In this document: positions 53,230 to 63,976 of the stretch, piece after piece
Numbering within the stretch: the stretch's first letter is position 1
Layout: every line of letters begins with the position of its first letter
DNA from: Plazaster borealis
Taxonomy: Eukaryota; Echinodermata; Asteroidea; Forcipulatida; Labidiasteridae
NCBI GenBank assembly: GCA_021014325.1
Contig: CM037460.1
Coordinates: forward strand, 24,094,544-24,158,543
Direction: 5' to 3'
Length of the DNA stretch: 64,000 nucleotides
Notes under the pieces: generated by a model
What the model was told of the DNA's origin: nothing
Seen by the model: only the letters and a program-made list of their open reading frames with translations
The model's database searches: none
Program-made: the position numbers and the translations under genes

Positions 53230-53740
53230 AAGAGGGGAACATAGAAACAAATAAGGGTTAACCAGATACAATTTAATAAGAGAACAGTGAAGAGTCTTGA
53301 TTGTATTTTTGAAGGATTAGTGTCTGAATTTCTGATCCTTTCAAATGTCTACCCTCAGAAGTCCGATTATAAACGTCGACTATATGTAACAGCTTCAACT
53401 GCGGTAAGACTGTGAAAGTCCTCTATACCAATTAATTGACACTGTCACGGGCGTAGTTTGTTGAGCTATTATACAGGGTTGGAATGACTAAACACTGTCA
53501 CGAAAATAAACAGTTACAGTAATTAAACAAAATAAATGCGAAATCCTGTTCATGAATAATTATATATTTACCAGCGGAAACAACCTGACAATTACTTTAC
53601 TACATAATAAATCTTACATAAAAACGCCCTCTAAACTCCTTGCAGTGACGTCACACTCGGCCCATGGTCTGCCATTTTGTGAGTTAAATAATTGAATGTA
53701 AAGATAAAAGGTTTAAATATGCTCACTATACACAGATATA
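53230..53740. other. non-coding with a TGACGTCA repeat fragment
   Basis: TTGCAGTGACGTCACACTCG and CTGCCATTTTGTGAGTTAA at about 53640-53690 belong to the dispersed repeat seen at 22885 and 41460. Nothing else recognised. Confidence 0.4.
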
Positions 53741-54239
53741 GGCCGTATCAAAAATGGCGGCAATACGGCTACGATTACGACTGTTGCTAGAGGGTCGTGA
53801 CCGAGCGGATAAGAGCACCGGACTCAAGCTCTGGTGTTTCTGTTCAGCAGAGTGTGGGTTCGAGTCCCAGTCGTGACACTTGTGTCCTTAAGCAAGACAC
53901 TAAACCATTATTGCTTCGCTCTTCGGATGGGAGGTAAAGCCGTTGGTCCCGTGTGTTGTGTAATGCACGTACAAGAACCCAGTGCACTTATCGTAAAGAG
54001 AAGGGGTTCGCCCGGTGTTCCTGGTCTGACCGGCAGCATATATTGTGCCACAGCACCTTGTAAACCATTGCAGGAAAACATTTGTAGTCAGACAATAGTG
54101 CGCTTAGAAACATCCATATTAAGCGCCTAATAAATGTTGTGTATTATTATTATTTTGGATAAGGACGTCCTGTACTTCGACGATGCGGCGATCCAGCCGT
54201 ATAGCCGTATAGCCGTAGCCGCCAACTCAGACACGGCCT
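53741..54239. mobile_element. MITE family E split by a SINE
   Basis: The left half GGCCGTATCAAAAATGGCGG to ACGACTGTTGCTAG (53741-53790) and the right half AAGGACGTCCTGTACTTCG to CCGCCAACTCAGACACGGCC (54164-54239) make one family E element. Intact copies at 57731 and 62338 read straight through GTTGCTAAGGACGTCC or similar. The gap contains the tRNA-Leu SINE. Confidence 0.82.
53794..54160 (+). mobile_element. tRNA-Leu-derived SINE
   Basis: The head (53794-53877) folds like a long-variable-arm tRNA-Leu. Acceptor arms GTCGTGA and TCGTGAC pair with two G-T wobbles. The anticodon loop CTCAAGC gives anticodon CAA. The A box TGACCGAGCGG (53798) and B box GGTTCGAGTCC (53857) are near consensus. One T-stem base pair is broken, and the head runs on into a SINE body (CTTAAGCAAGACACTAAACC, GGAGGTAAAGCCGTTGGTCC, AGAACCCAGTGCACTTATCG) with an ATTATTATT tail, so it is a SINE and not a functional tRNA gene. 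Confidence 0.85.
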
Positions 54240-54608
54240 ATTCACCTGGGGGAACTGACTCCCAAAATGGCCAAAAGCAAAATGTGGTGATGACATCAGG
54301 TGAATTGGTTCAATAGATTGAACCGGTACTTCAAATAATCGTTTGTTTGCGTTAACAAAACAGACAAGTACCTTGCCCAAAGTCTATGCCATATACCAAT
54401 AAAGGTTTATTACATCAATGGCTTTTGGGAGAGTTTACTCATCTCCATTTCAGCAGATTTGATCGTCAAGTTTCAATGAAAACAAAAGAGAACTACAGTT
54501 GTTTTGTCGGGGATTCTGTGCATGCTTTAATCATCGGGCTTAAATTGATTGCAGTGACCAAAACGAGCAGCCGTGATTATAAAGATCATTAAATGCTAAT
54601 TTTCGGAC
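54240..54608. other. non-coding, nothing recognised
   Basis: Short open frames without motifs. Confidence 0.35.
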
Positions 54609-54990
54609 TTAAAGGCACTGGACACGTTTGGTAATTACTCAAAATATATATTAGCATAAAAATTTACTTTGTAAGAGCCACGGAAAGCTGTTGATAGTAT
54701 ACAACATTGTGAGAAACGGCTCCCTCTGAAGTAAGGTAGTTTTTGAGAAAGAGGTAGTTTCTCACTAAAATATTTCAATCTGATCAAGCCTGAAGCCTTT
54801 TTCAGGCACCTGAAAGCACACACATTAAATTTATGCAACGAGGGTGTTTTTACTTTCATTTTCTTTCTTGCAACTTCGATGACCAATTGAGCCCAAATTT
54901 TTACAGGTTTGTCATTTTAGGCATATGTTGGGATACACCAAGTGAGAATACTGGTCTTTGACAATTACCAAACGTGTCCAGTGCCTTTAA
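54609..54990 (-). mobile_element. MITE family A, full copy
   Basis: TTAAAGGCACTGGACACG to GTGTCCAGTGCCTTTAA, nearly perfect inverted ends with TTAA at both. In place of the usual palindrome it has CAAGCCTGAAGCCTTTTTCAGGC-type text, as in the copy at 22374. Confidence 0.85.
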
Positions 54991-55291
54991 TAACAGCAGT
55001 TCATGCAGACCTTTCTTAGGGGGGTTGTACTGGTGTGAACTTTATCATCAATGAGCTTCCAGACTTGTACTAATAATTTAGATCTGATAGTTAACAGAAT
55101 AATAATATTGTGTACTTTGTCTTTAAGGTGGAAACTTCACACAAGTCACTGAAAAACCTTATCATTAATAGAAACTTGGTAATAGAAACGACAAAGTAGG
55201 CCTCACTGTAAAACCTCCCAGGTCAGAAATTACCCGGAGTCCAGGTCCCAGGGGGACTGACCCATTTCTGGGTCAGGCTGCTCCAAACTGG

Positions 55292-55685
55292 TTAAAGGGA
55301 TTGTATACGTCTGGTAATTGGAACCAACTGTTTGTTTCAATCCTCATAGTTGTATATACACCATCAAACTAACCTGTGAAAATTTCATTTCAAAAGGTGG
55401 TAGCGTTTTTGAGTTGCCGAAAATATGGAGCGGTTATGTCCACGCAGGAAGAATAATCTGCAATTGGAATACAAAATCTGAGAGACGTTACAGTCAGTAT
55501 TAACGCCTCTCAGATTCAAATTGTTTGGGATAAAAAGTGACATCTTTTTCCATAACCGCAGTACTTCTAAGTGAAAAGTTTCTCAAAATGCATTATACAA
55601 CCCAAAGCTGCTGTACTTCTTACCAAGTAAGTTTTTATTGCCATTAATTTTCAGAGTCATTACCAAACGTATACAGACCCTTTAA
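55292..55685. mobile_element. MITE family B, full copy
   Basis: TTAAAGGGATTGTATACG to CGTATACAGACCCTTTAA, almost identical in layout to 29766-30159, including GGAGCGGTTATGTCCACGC and CCATAACCGCAGTACTTC. Confidence 0.88.
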
Positions 55686-57730
55686 AAACATATTAATTTT
55701 AACTCGAATTCTGCATGCGTCAGTTTGACCAATTTGGTCATTTTGACAAAAATTCGGGGTGGTACTGACCTAGAGTTAGGTCAGGCCCTACGGAACCCGG
55801 ATTCCGGTTCATTTCTGACCCGTGGAGTATTCAGAATATATGCCTACATGATATATTAATACTAAATGGTGTCTCCTTCATCAATTGTTGCACAATCAGT
55901 AATTTAAAGAATGGTCTCGTTAAGTTCTAACGAACCACAGTGTCAAACCTTTCCATTTATTTATACAGAAAAACCATTCGAGAAAACTTTGTTGTTGTGT
56001 ATATAGGACTTGGTATCTTTCAACAATGGTTGCCTAAACTGTTAATATACACTAACAAGAATACCCTGTTTTTGCATCGTCGAGAGGTATGATGTTCTTA
56101 TTAGTTGATTCTAGTTGATGAGCGTTTGATACACGTGTGATATAAAATATGGAATTTCCGTAAACACGCACCAATGAATGCTCACTCGATTTCACGTCCG
56201 GCCGCGAGGCCGACGAAAACACGGTAAAAAGTAGTTAATTACAAGGAAATCCGAAACCACTATGGCAACTCTTTTAACTTCAATTTCCTTTAAAAAGATC
56301 GAATAACCAATCTCTCGGGTCCACGGGTGCATACGCAGTCCCGAGCCTACTCGGAGAACCCGGGTCGGTAATTAATGGTGACTTGCGCACTGAGAGAACA
56401 TTTCATCAGGCGCAATCGTGAAGCTATCACCACCAACATCTCTAATGTCGCAGCTCATCCACGAAGAAGAAAAAAAGTCACAAATTGGCGCACCTCGCGT
56501 CGGGCAGCGGGCGGTTCAATCCCCAAATGATACGGCAGAGCGGCGACGTTTTTTTCCTTTCCCTTTTTTGCGGTTACCGCGACATCCCGAGCCCTGGGTG
56601 TCTGTGACACTTCGGATACCTCCAAGGCAACTTTCTTAATTGAAATTTCAGATAATGGGGAATGGTGAAAAGCCGTCCATGCTGTTTGGGCCGTGGTACG
56701 TGTGTGCGGGGGAGATTGTGACATTAGAAATGCACGAGGATGAGAGGCAGAAGCATGATTGGGAAGAATGTTATTAAAGAATGGGCTGAAGACAAACTAC
56801 ACCGGTAGTATTCTAAATTATCTTTGAAATATTAATAAGGCAGTTTACTGCGAGTACTTGACAACTTAGCAATCGTTTTCAAAACAGCAGACGGATAAAA
56901 TTGACTCAAATCTCATATTTATCTTTTCGTTAAATGGAGTCAGTAGTGACAATGCATTTTACGTTGTGTACATTCTGGCATAAAATTTGATTTTAATGCT
57001 GAGAATGTCAAATCACAGGCGATGGGGGGGGGGGAGAAGTTGTCAGATCGCAGTACCAAGGCTTTGGAACTTCCCACCTGAAATTACTGTGAAACTTTCA
57101 AATTCACTTGGCATAATCAAGAACAGTTTGAAATTCTACCTAAAAGCATTTGCTTGATGTTATTTTCTACATGTTTATGTGATGCTGTACTTTCATTTAT
57201 ATATATATTTTTTATTATTTATTTATTTATTTATTTTTTTGGGGGAGGGGTTGTTTTTGCAGAGCAGCGCGGAACCAGCACTTTAACAAATTTCCATTAT
57301 TATTATTTTGCCTTTTTGATGTTGTTGTTTTGACAACAATACGGTTGGGGAACAAATCAGACACAAATACACCACGAGGCTGGTACCATGAATCAACCGA
57401 GCAAAACTGACCTATGAAATGCCAGTGAACGATCTCCCTTGTACAGCAGAGCAAATTGCTACACAAAGTGTATCAGTCAGTTGCTACTCAAAAATTACCA
57501 TTTGCTACTCAATATTAGAATTCAGTGTGCACAAAACATGTTCAGTCTAAATATTTTGCTATGCAAAAATTACTTGCCAAAATCGTTTCCTGCATGGATG
57601 CGTGTAACTAAATTAAGGGGGAGTGGGGGGGGGGTAGTCTGTATACCCGTGTTGTTTGTGAATTAAAACAGGTTCAAGTTGTTGATTCAGACACGGAGAA
57701 CCTGACAACGACGGTAAAGGTGGGATAAAC
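55686..57730. other. non-coding, nothing recognised
   Basis: No supported gene. GC-rich, exon-like base composition at about 56400-56720 but no convincing splice sites or motif. A G run lies at 57026-57035 and an AT-simple stretch at 57200-57240. Confidence 0.35.
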
Positions 57731-57857
57731 GCCGTGTCCGAATTGGCGGCTACGGCTACGGCTACGACTGTTTCATCATGCGTTGAAGCATGGGACATCC
57801 TTAGCAACACCCTTGGCAACAGTCGTAGCCGTAGTTGTAGCCACCAATTCGGTTACA
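57731..57857. mobile_element. MITE family E, intact copy
   Basis: GCCGTGTCCGAATTGGCGGC, then GCTACGGCTACGACTGTTTC, and the inverted right half AACAGTCGTAGCCGTAG with CCACCAATTCGG. About 125 bp, no coding. Confidence 0.8.
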
Positions 57858-59055
57858 GTTCATGGTTCATGCTTGACGATTAAGATATTCAAAATAGAAA
57901 CAGACACAACAGTGTTGATGCAACGTGTAGGCAATTTGGCAGAAGGACAACAAGACAACGGCCTATTGTTGTCAAGGAGACCTTGATATTAAGCCAACAA
58001 GGTCAGACGTGAATTATTTCACATAAGAAAACGACCGTGACATTTTGCAATGGCCGTTTACATTATAATAGCAGAAATGAAAAGTCAAGGTGGCGAAATA
58101 ATTGTGATCTTGAGAACGAGGTTGGCCCTATACCACGTATTCACTGATTGCAAGTAGCGCCGTGCATTATTGTTCCCGCAAGTTGACGTCAAATGTTATA
58201 GTAACCGAGAAGCAGTCAAGAGTACGTAGCTCCTTTAACTAACAAAGTGAGGGGAAAATAATACAACTACGATTTTGCTTTTAACAACCGTGCAAATTTG
58301 TTATTGCAAAAAGAAAAAAAGGAAACTGCATAATTAAGGCAAACTCAGTATATACAGCGTTGGGGGGGGGGGGTTGAAGGAAAAAACAGCACACTGCTGA
58401 TCGACGGAAATGGCATTGGCGTCGGAAATGGGGAAAAATCCAATTAACGAATTGACATTACTTTTATGGTGTTGAGAGATCATGATGAATGAGTTGGTAA
58501 TTGCGACAGAGGAGTACATGATACGATAATGATTATAAAAACCCATTAAAATGTCAAAATTCCAGGCTTGCTTCATTTGGCCGGTAATTGGTGCGAATAA
58601 CATCCAATAACGTCGTAAACAAGGTCAATTATGTTGTACTTCTAGTGTCTCGTCATGTGCTACGGGTTGAATCACTAATCATGATACATTTTTATGAGTA
58701 ATATATGACGTAAGAACAAGTTGAATGTCTGCATTATTGTATTCCATAATGTAGTGCCGGTGGTCAACTTCATAAGTTGTACACAACCAAAACTCAAACA
58801 GAAAAACCGCAATAAAATTGTTAAAACACAAATTGCACGCTCGATTGAATGACAGCCATTAATTTTTCCTTGGCGCACGGGACCCCGAAAAAGTACAGGC
58901 ACCCGGAAAGGGGGTGGAGCCACGTTTTTAAATTGGGGACGACGTGCTATGCATCCCCCTATATATTCCTTGTTATGCGTTGCCAATTTTGGGGTGGACA
59001 GTGGCTGCTCTGTTCTGAGATCATTTTGGATAATGTTTTTAAACTAAAAAATACA
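57858..59055. other. non-coding, nothing recognised
   Basis: G run at 58363-58373. Minus-strand frame 58675-58986 has no motif. Confidence 0.35.
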
Positions 59056-59344
59056 TTAAAGGCATCGTACACGTTTGTAACGACTCTGATAAAATGGCAA
59101 TACAAACTTACTTGGTACGAAGTACAGCAGCTTTGGATAGTATAATGCATTTTGAGAAACTTTTCACTTCGAAGTACTGCGGTTATGGAAAAATATATCA
59201 CTTTTTATCCCCCGAAAAATTTGAATCTGAGAAGCGTTACGCGTAAAGCTTCTCAGAGTGTGTATTCCAATTGCAGATTAATCTTCCTGCTAGGTTTGAA
59301 ACAAACAATAGGCTCCAATTACCAAACGTGTACGGTGCCTTTAA
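59056..59344. mobile_element. MITE family B, internally deleted
   Basis: TTAAAGGCATCGTACACG to CGTGTACGGTGCCTTTAA with perfect long termini. About 100 bp around the GCGTGGACATAACC region is missing. Confidence 0.82.
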
Positions 59345-59534
59345 TGACAATAAATTGGCTAATAATGATAAATAATTTTGTAAAAATGGATTCACTTTAT
59401 ATTCACACCGTGACGGGAGGTAAATTACAGAATCCTTGTCCAGACCAGTTACTAAAGCCTAACCATGGCTTAGGCTCCGTCAGTTATTAAACAGCTACCG
59501 TACTTGAGCGAAACATTTTTAACGGGAATGCTAT

Positions 59535-60235
59535 AGACTGTGCAAGTCTCGCGCGTATCAGAACGAGAAAACACGTCAAACGAAAAACTTGTTTTTTCTC
59601 TGAAATTAAATCTTTGTTTTAAATTACATTCAATGATAAAATGTGAGCGACAAAAATTCTCATTACATGTTTATAAAATCAGTTTTTGTTTTTATATTAA
59701 ATACACAAATAATGTGTTAATTTTTATTGAAGCAAAATTAAAACTCTGGGACAAGGATGCTTATTTGATCTTAACTTTTCAGAAACCACTTGCGTGGATT
59801 CGCGAAGGTCACACGGGCGTAAAATTAACGATTGACGCAGTTTTTGAGGACGCTGACGCCTCAACAACCATAGACTGCTTTGAAAAGGCTTTGCGTTTTA
59901 ATCACAGCATCTGGCGATTATCATCGCGCATCCAAAACAAGCGTTTACATAAGTTTTGTGATCGGAGGTGAGCACAAAATTCTTAATTTTTTGCAGCAAC
60001 CGGAAACTGAGGTCAAGTTTAATTCTCGGGTTTTCTTCGTTATGTTGAATTGATTTTACTTCCCTATTTTGTATCACTAAGTATTACATTCCCAACAACA
60101 TATCTATTTTTCATGGTCATAAACCACGCTAAACTAAAATAATTGACAAAACAAAATCTTGCCCACGTAAATCTCCATATGGTTGGGACCACAATGGTCC
60201 CGGAAGTTCAAATATGCGCGAGACTTGCACAGTCT
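59535..60235. mobile_element. MITE family F with an exon-like insert
   Basis: AGACTGTGCAAGTCTCGCGC at the left and GCGCGAGACTTGCACAGTCT at the right, perfectly complementary. The interior aligns with 33767-34361 except for 59780-59990, which is unrelated and looks like a captured exon (separate entry). The flanks join to give the uninterrupted repeat seen at 33121, so the insertion point is readable. Confidence 0.88.
59783..59967 (+). pseudogene. exon-like segment captured inside a MITE
   Basis: A pyrimidine-rich acceptor (CTTAACTTTTCAG) precedes base 59783 and a strong donor (GGAG then GTGAGC) follows base 59967. The 185 nt between are open in one frame and have higher GC and more normal codon use than the element around them. 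The peptide is about 61 residues with Asp/Ala-rich and Arg/Lys-rich parts. I do not recognise the source. It could be a fragment of a host gene carried by the element, or a leftover of the element's own gene. Confidence 0.5.
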
Positions 60236-60682
60236 ATTTAAATTTGTTTATATTGTGTTTGTTTATCATTTAAGTGTAATTTTGATATTTGTACACTTCT
60301 GAATTTTTCGAAATTACGAGCAATTTTTTTAGGCCCCAACCTCAAGGTTTTGAAAAAACTAGAAACACTTCTGCCGTTGAAGGTTGCGTAAAAATGACAA
60401 AACTTTGACGTCATGAGTTGGATGTTGCTTTGTTATATCTCCATGCTGCAACAAAGCGGCTACACAAAACGGAGCTCCCACATAATGACGTAACATGAGT
60501 GATGACGTAACAGGGTTTTTCGTGAATCTTTCTGAAAAGCACCGGAGAAGAGTATTCAAAATTATTGGTTTTTACACAATTGAAATCTGTTTAATTTCAT
60601 GTGAACTCAATTTCATTATTGATTGAATATATTTTAAATGAATTTCAGCAAAGATCACTTGTTGCCGTTTTCGTTCAAGCAT
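60236..60682. repeat. dispersed repeat, right part, interrupted by MITE family F
   Basis: Matches 33147-33600 closely (AAACACTTCTGCCGTTGAAG, GCAACAAAGCGGCTACACAA, ACGGAGCTCCCA, TTTTACACAATTGAAATCTG). Its left part is 59503-59534. Confidence 0.8.
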
Positions 60683-61095
60683 GGGCATTTCCCAAACCTC
60701 GGCTTAGGCTCCGTCTCCGGCTTCAGGCCGGAGCCCTAGCCAGATCCCAAGCCGGAGCCCTAGCCGGATCCCAAGCCGGAGCCCTAGCCGGAGCCCAAGC
60801 CGGAGCCCAAGCCGGAGCCCAAGCCGGATCCCTAGCCGGATCCCAAGCCGGAGCCCTAGCCGGATCCCAAGCCGGATCCCAAGCCGGAGCCCTAGCCGGA
60901 TCCCAAGCCGGAGCCCAAGCCGGATCCCTAGCCGGATCCCAAGCCGGAGCCCTAGCCGGATCCCAAGCCGGAGCCCTAGCCGGATCCCAAGCCGGATCCC
61001 AAGCCGGAGCCCTAGCCGGATCCCAAGCCGGAGCCCAAGCCGGAGCCCTAGCCGGAGCCCAAGCCGGAGCCCAAGCCGGAGCCCAAGCGGTCTTA
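60683..61095 (+). repeat. 12-bp minisatellite grown from MITE family G
   Basis: Begins with the MITE end (TTTCCCAAACCTCGGCTTAG, GCTCCGTCTCCGG), then from about 60721 runs about 30 units of AGCCGGAGCCCA, with variants GGATCCC and CCTAG, to about 61088. The order of GAGCCC and GATCCC variants forms a higher-order pattern of 60-130 bp. A 165-codon frame (Gln-Ala-Gly-Ala-Leu-Ala-Gly repeats) is translated minisatellite, not a gene. Confidence 0.9.
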
Positions 61096-62337
61096 TGAGT
61101 CCCCTGTGATACCTAAAGACTTATAGCTCATAAAGAAACTGACACAGAGCCACGGGACATCGAGCGAACGCGCATTACCCATCTCATTCCCAATTTTCAA
61201 AAAAACATCTAAATAAATGAAATATGACGGTTTTTCAATAATCTTACTTTCTCAAGTTTGACATAACCTGACGGTCCCGCGGGGAAAAAACGGTGCTGTC
61301 TGAAATGCTGAGAAAAAATGTGCATCATTTTATTTCTCTTGTCATGTTAGTTGAGAAAAATTGATACGCAAGGGACGTGTGTGGAAATGATCAGCTTCAT
61401 GCACCCCACCCCCGGAGAAGCAGGCAACTTGTTTTCCCGTGATATTTTCGAACTTTTGAACTTTTAGCCATTTTGAGAGTATGAGAGTAAATCAATTATA
61501 TGCCACTCCTTTAAATTACGACACATAAGTACAAGGCAGAGAAATGACCAATAACTTATCTCTTCGTCGACTTGTTGTGGTTCTGAAAAAGAGGCAGTGC
61601 TGCGACAACTCGACGTTTCGACCAAAGGTGCTCTGATTAGAATCAAGGCGGGCGGAGTTTGTTTGGGAAGTAAATAATGAACTAACGTGGCTCTATTGAC
61701 CAATGAGAGTAAAGGTGGTGGTAGCGATGCGTGAGCTGAGCGTGTCTACCCAATGATACCGAGGACTTTTACAAAAGAACGTCTTGACAGACCGAGAACG
61801 AATCAGGTTTGACTTTATGTACAAAACCAATGGGGGTGTCGCTAGAATAAAGTATGTCCGTTTAAACGGGAGAACATAGAGAAGTCCTCGAATTATCGGG
61901 TCAACGAAATTTGTTGTGCGGTGGGGGGGGGGGGTCAACCCATTGAGCCGAGGACTAACAAAGGGATCAGGGTGTTTTGACAGAGCGAGGACGTCCTCGC
62001 TTCGCTTTCGTGTACAAAACCAACTGGCAAAGAGAAGTTCTCGATTTACGGGGTCGACAAACATGGGTGTGTGTATTTTTTTTTTTGGGGGGGGGGGTAT
62101 TTATATCCACTACAATGCAACTCATAGTGGCAGCTGGTGAGCTGGGACCTGGGGTTTTTCTAATCTCAGACCGACGTTCCTGTATATTAACGTACATCCG
62201 AATCACCTGGCTGAATAAACCATGGTTAAATGAATGTACCGACTGAGTACATACAGTCAATACACTCGCTTTAAATCAATGTCAATTACCTGCGAGGAGT
62301 AAAACAAATCTTGTTAAAGGGTGGACTCTGAATCTTA
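61096..62337. other. non-coding with partly repeated blocks
   Basis: Two related blocks (about 61740-61920 and 61930-62070) share CCGAGGACT, GTGTACAAAACCAA and GTCGACAAA/GTCAACGAAA phrases with poly(G) runs between. A small inverted pair (CGTCGACTTGTTG at 61566 and CGACAACTCGACG at 61603) echoes the minisatellite unit at 21.3 kb. No gene. Confidence 0.45.
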
Positions 62338-62461
62338 GGCCGTATCTGAATAGGCGGCTATAGCTACGGCTACGACTGTTGCTAAGGACGTCCAATACTT
62401 TAACTCATGATGACGCAGAGATAGCCGTAGCCGTAGCCGTAGCCGCCAATTCGGACACGGC
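62338..62461. mobile_element. MITE family E, intact copy
   Basis: GCCGTATCTGAATAGGCGGC to CGCCAATTCGGACACGGC, with GTTGCTAAGGACGTCCAATA in the centre. About 124 bp. Confidence 0.82.
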
Positions 62462-62563
62462 ATTACATTGCAAAACCCACACAGGCTGCTTTTCAGAGTA
62501 CGGCCATTTTGCTTTCTTTCTTATGAAACTGCACAATGAGAGCGTGATCAGAAGGGGGGCTTA

Positions 62564-62683
62564 GGCCGTGTCTGAATTGGCGGCTACGGCTACAGCTACG
62601 GCTGGATCACCGCGTCATCATGCGTTGAAGCAAAGGAGGCACTTAGCAACGGTCGAGCCGTAGACGCCAATTCGGATACGGCC
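62564..62683. mobile_element. MITE family E, second copy 100 bp away
   Basis: GCCGTGTCTGAATTGGCGGC to CGCCAATTCGGATACGGCC. The centre reads ATGCGTTGAAGCAAAGGAGG instead of AAGGACGTCC, which matches the 57731 copy, so it is a separate insertion and not a local duplicate of 62338. Confidence 0.8.
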
Positions 62684-62976
62684 TTAATGTGAACATAGTC
62701 TTGTACCCTTTCCAAAGACACACTTTTAATGTTTGAGCATTATTATAATGATGGTAAGAAAGAGGTGGAGGATTGTGTTGGTAATAATATAGGCATTTGT
62801 AATGCGCCAAATCAATCTAAAGATTGATGATCAAGGCGCAGAGAAGCAGAGACAATGCAAATAAAACAAAAGAATACATATTGCCTATGTACAAAATATA
62901 TCCAGTGAAAAGAAAACCAAATAACAATTAGGGAAAACATACGATAATTAACAATGGAAAGCAACAAAACTATGAA

Positions 62977-63180
62977 TTAAAGAAATACATCTTGAAAAGG
63001 TGAGTTTTGAGAGTAAAAATTGTGTACATCAGAAATATTACGAATATCTTGAGGAAGTTCGTTCCAGAGAGAAGATCCAGCATGTGTGAATGAACGATCC
63101 CCCCATAAGGTGTGAGTTTTAGGAACAACAAGTGATAATAAATTGGATGACAGTATGGTTATTAATGCGCCCACAATCAT
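62977..63180 (-). pseudogene. reverse-transcriptase C-terminal fragment (non-LTR)
   Basis: Minus-strand frame with Trp-Gly-Asp-Arg-Ser-Phe-Thr-His-Ala-Gly-Ser-Ser-Leu-Trp-Asn-Glu-Leu-Pro, the conserved tail motif of CR1/L2-like ORF2. Downstream on the same strand (62795-62850) is GCGCC-rich text resembling a LINE 3' tail. Upstream coding sequence is missing, so it is 5'-truncated. Confidence 0.75.
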
Positions 63181-63506
63181 CCTCAGATCTTATAACACAA
63201 TTACAGACTGTACCGTCCGAACACATTTCCTATCTCTGTTTATAAAATGTTGATAGTACGTGTTTAACATCCACTCGAACTGATTGACAGGCGGACAGCA
63301 ATGTCAACTCGGCTTTGCAGGACGCATCTCTTTCATCTGATGGCTCTGTTTGACTTCTACATGCAACAGTTCAATAATGATTAAGTTCGTATTTGCTTGG
63401 ATAATGTCACTGTTTGCACTGAGGGATTTGCCTGTAATTTGCTATAGCTCGCAATAAGTAAATGCTGTAATGAGGTGATTCAAGATGAATTAAGCTCACT
63501 CTAGTT
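63181..63506. other. non-coding, nothing recognised
   Basis: Lies between two oppositely oriented LINE fragments. No motif seen. Confidence 0.35.
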
Positions 63507-63976
63507 TCTCTTTATAATACTCTTATTCTTCCCTATCTCAATTATTGTATAATTGTCTGGGCATCCTCTAGCCACAATCAACTACTTCCTCTGATAACAC
63601 TCCAGAAGCGAGCCATTAAAATGTGCACACTTTCACATCCTCGGGACCATACCGCACCACTCTTTTCTAAGCTGAACACATTACCTCTTACTGAAATTAA
63701 CAAATTTCACATCGGGATATTCCTGTATTTAGTAAACTTCTTCCTTTTACCTTTTCAACCTACTTTTCAGCAGTTCATGATACCCATGGGTACAGTACTC
63801 GTTCTGTTAACAATCTTGACGTTCCTTTCACCCGCACAGCATACACTATCAGAACACTTAGATTTTAGGGGCCACGGCTGTGGAATGGTCTTGACAAGGT
63901 ATTACAAACTCAGCCGTCTGTGGGTCAGTTCAAAGCCACTTTTAAAACATTGCTGGTTTCCAAATACTCAGCTTAG
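63507..63976 (+). pseudogene. reverse-transcriptase C-terminal fragment (non-LTR), frameshifted
   Basis: Encodes Leu-Pro-Tyr-Leu-Asn-Tyr-Cys-Ile-Ile-Val-Trp, then Leu-Gln-Lys-Arg-Ala-Ile-Lys and Leu-Phe-Ser-Lys-Leu, then after a frameshift near 63770 Tyr-Ser-Thr-Arg, Gly-Pro-Arg-Leu-Trp-Asn-Gly-Leu and Phe-Lys-Ala-Thr-Phe-Lys. These blocks are in the order found in the thumb and C-terminal part of LINE ORF2. An in-frame TAG lies at 63866-63868 and the natural stop at 63974-63976. The Tyr-Ser-Thr-Arg variant differs from the fragments at 10.9 and 63.1 kb, so it belongs to another LINE lineage. Dead copy. Confidence 0.8.

Noticed and set aside
53794..53878. Functional tRNA-Leu(CAA) gene
   Set aside because: The fold and anticodon are recognisable, but one T-stem pair is broken and the sequence runs into a SINE body with a simple-repeat tail.
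60601..61098. 165-residue repetitive protein
   Set aside because: It is the translation of a 12-bp minisatellite that grew from a MITE arm. There are no gene signals around it.
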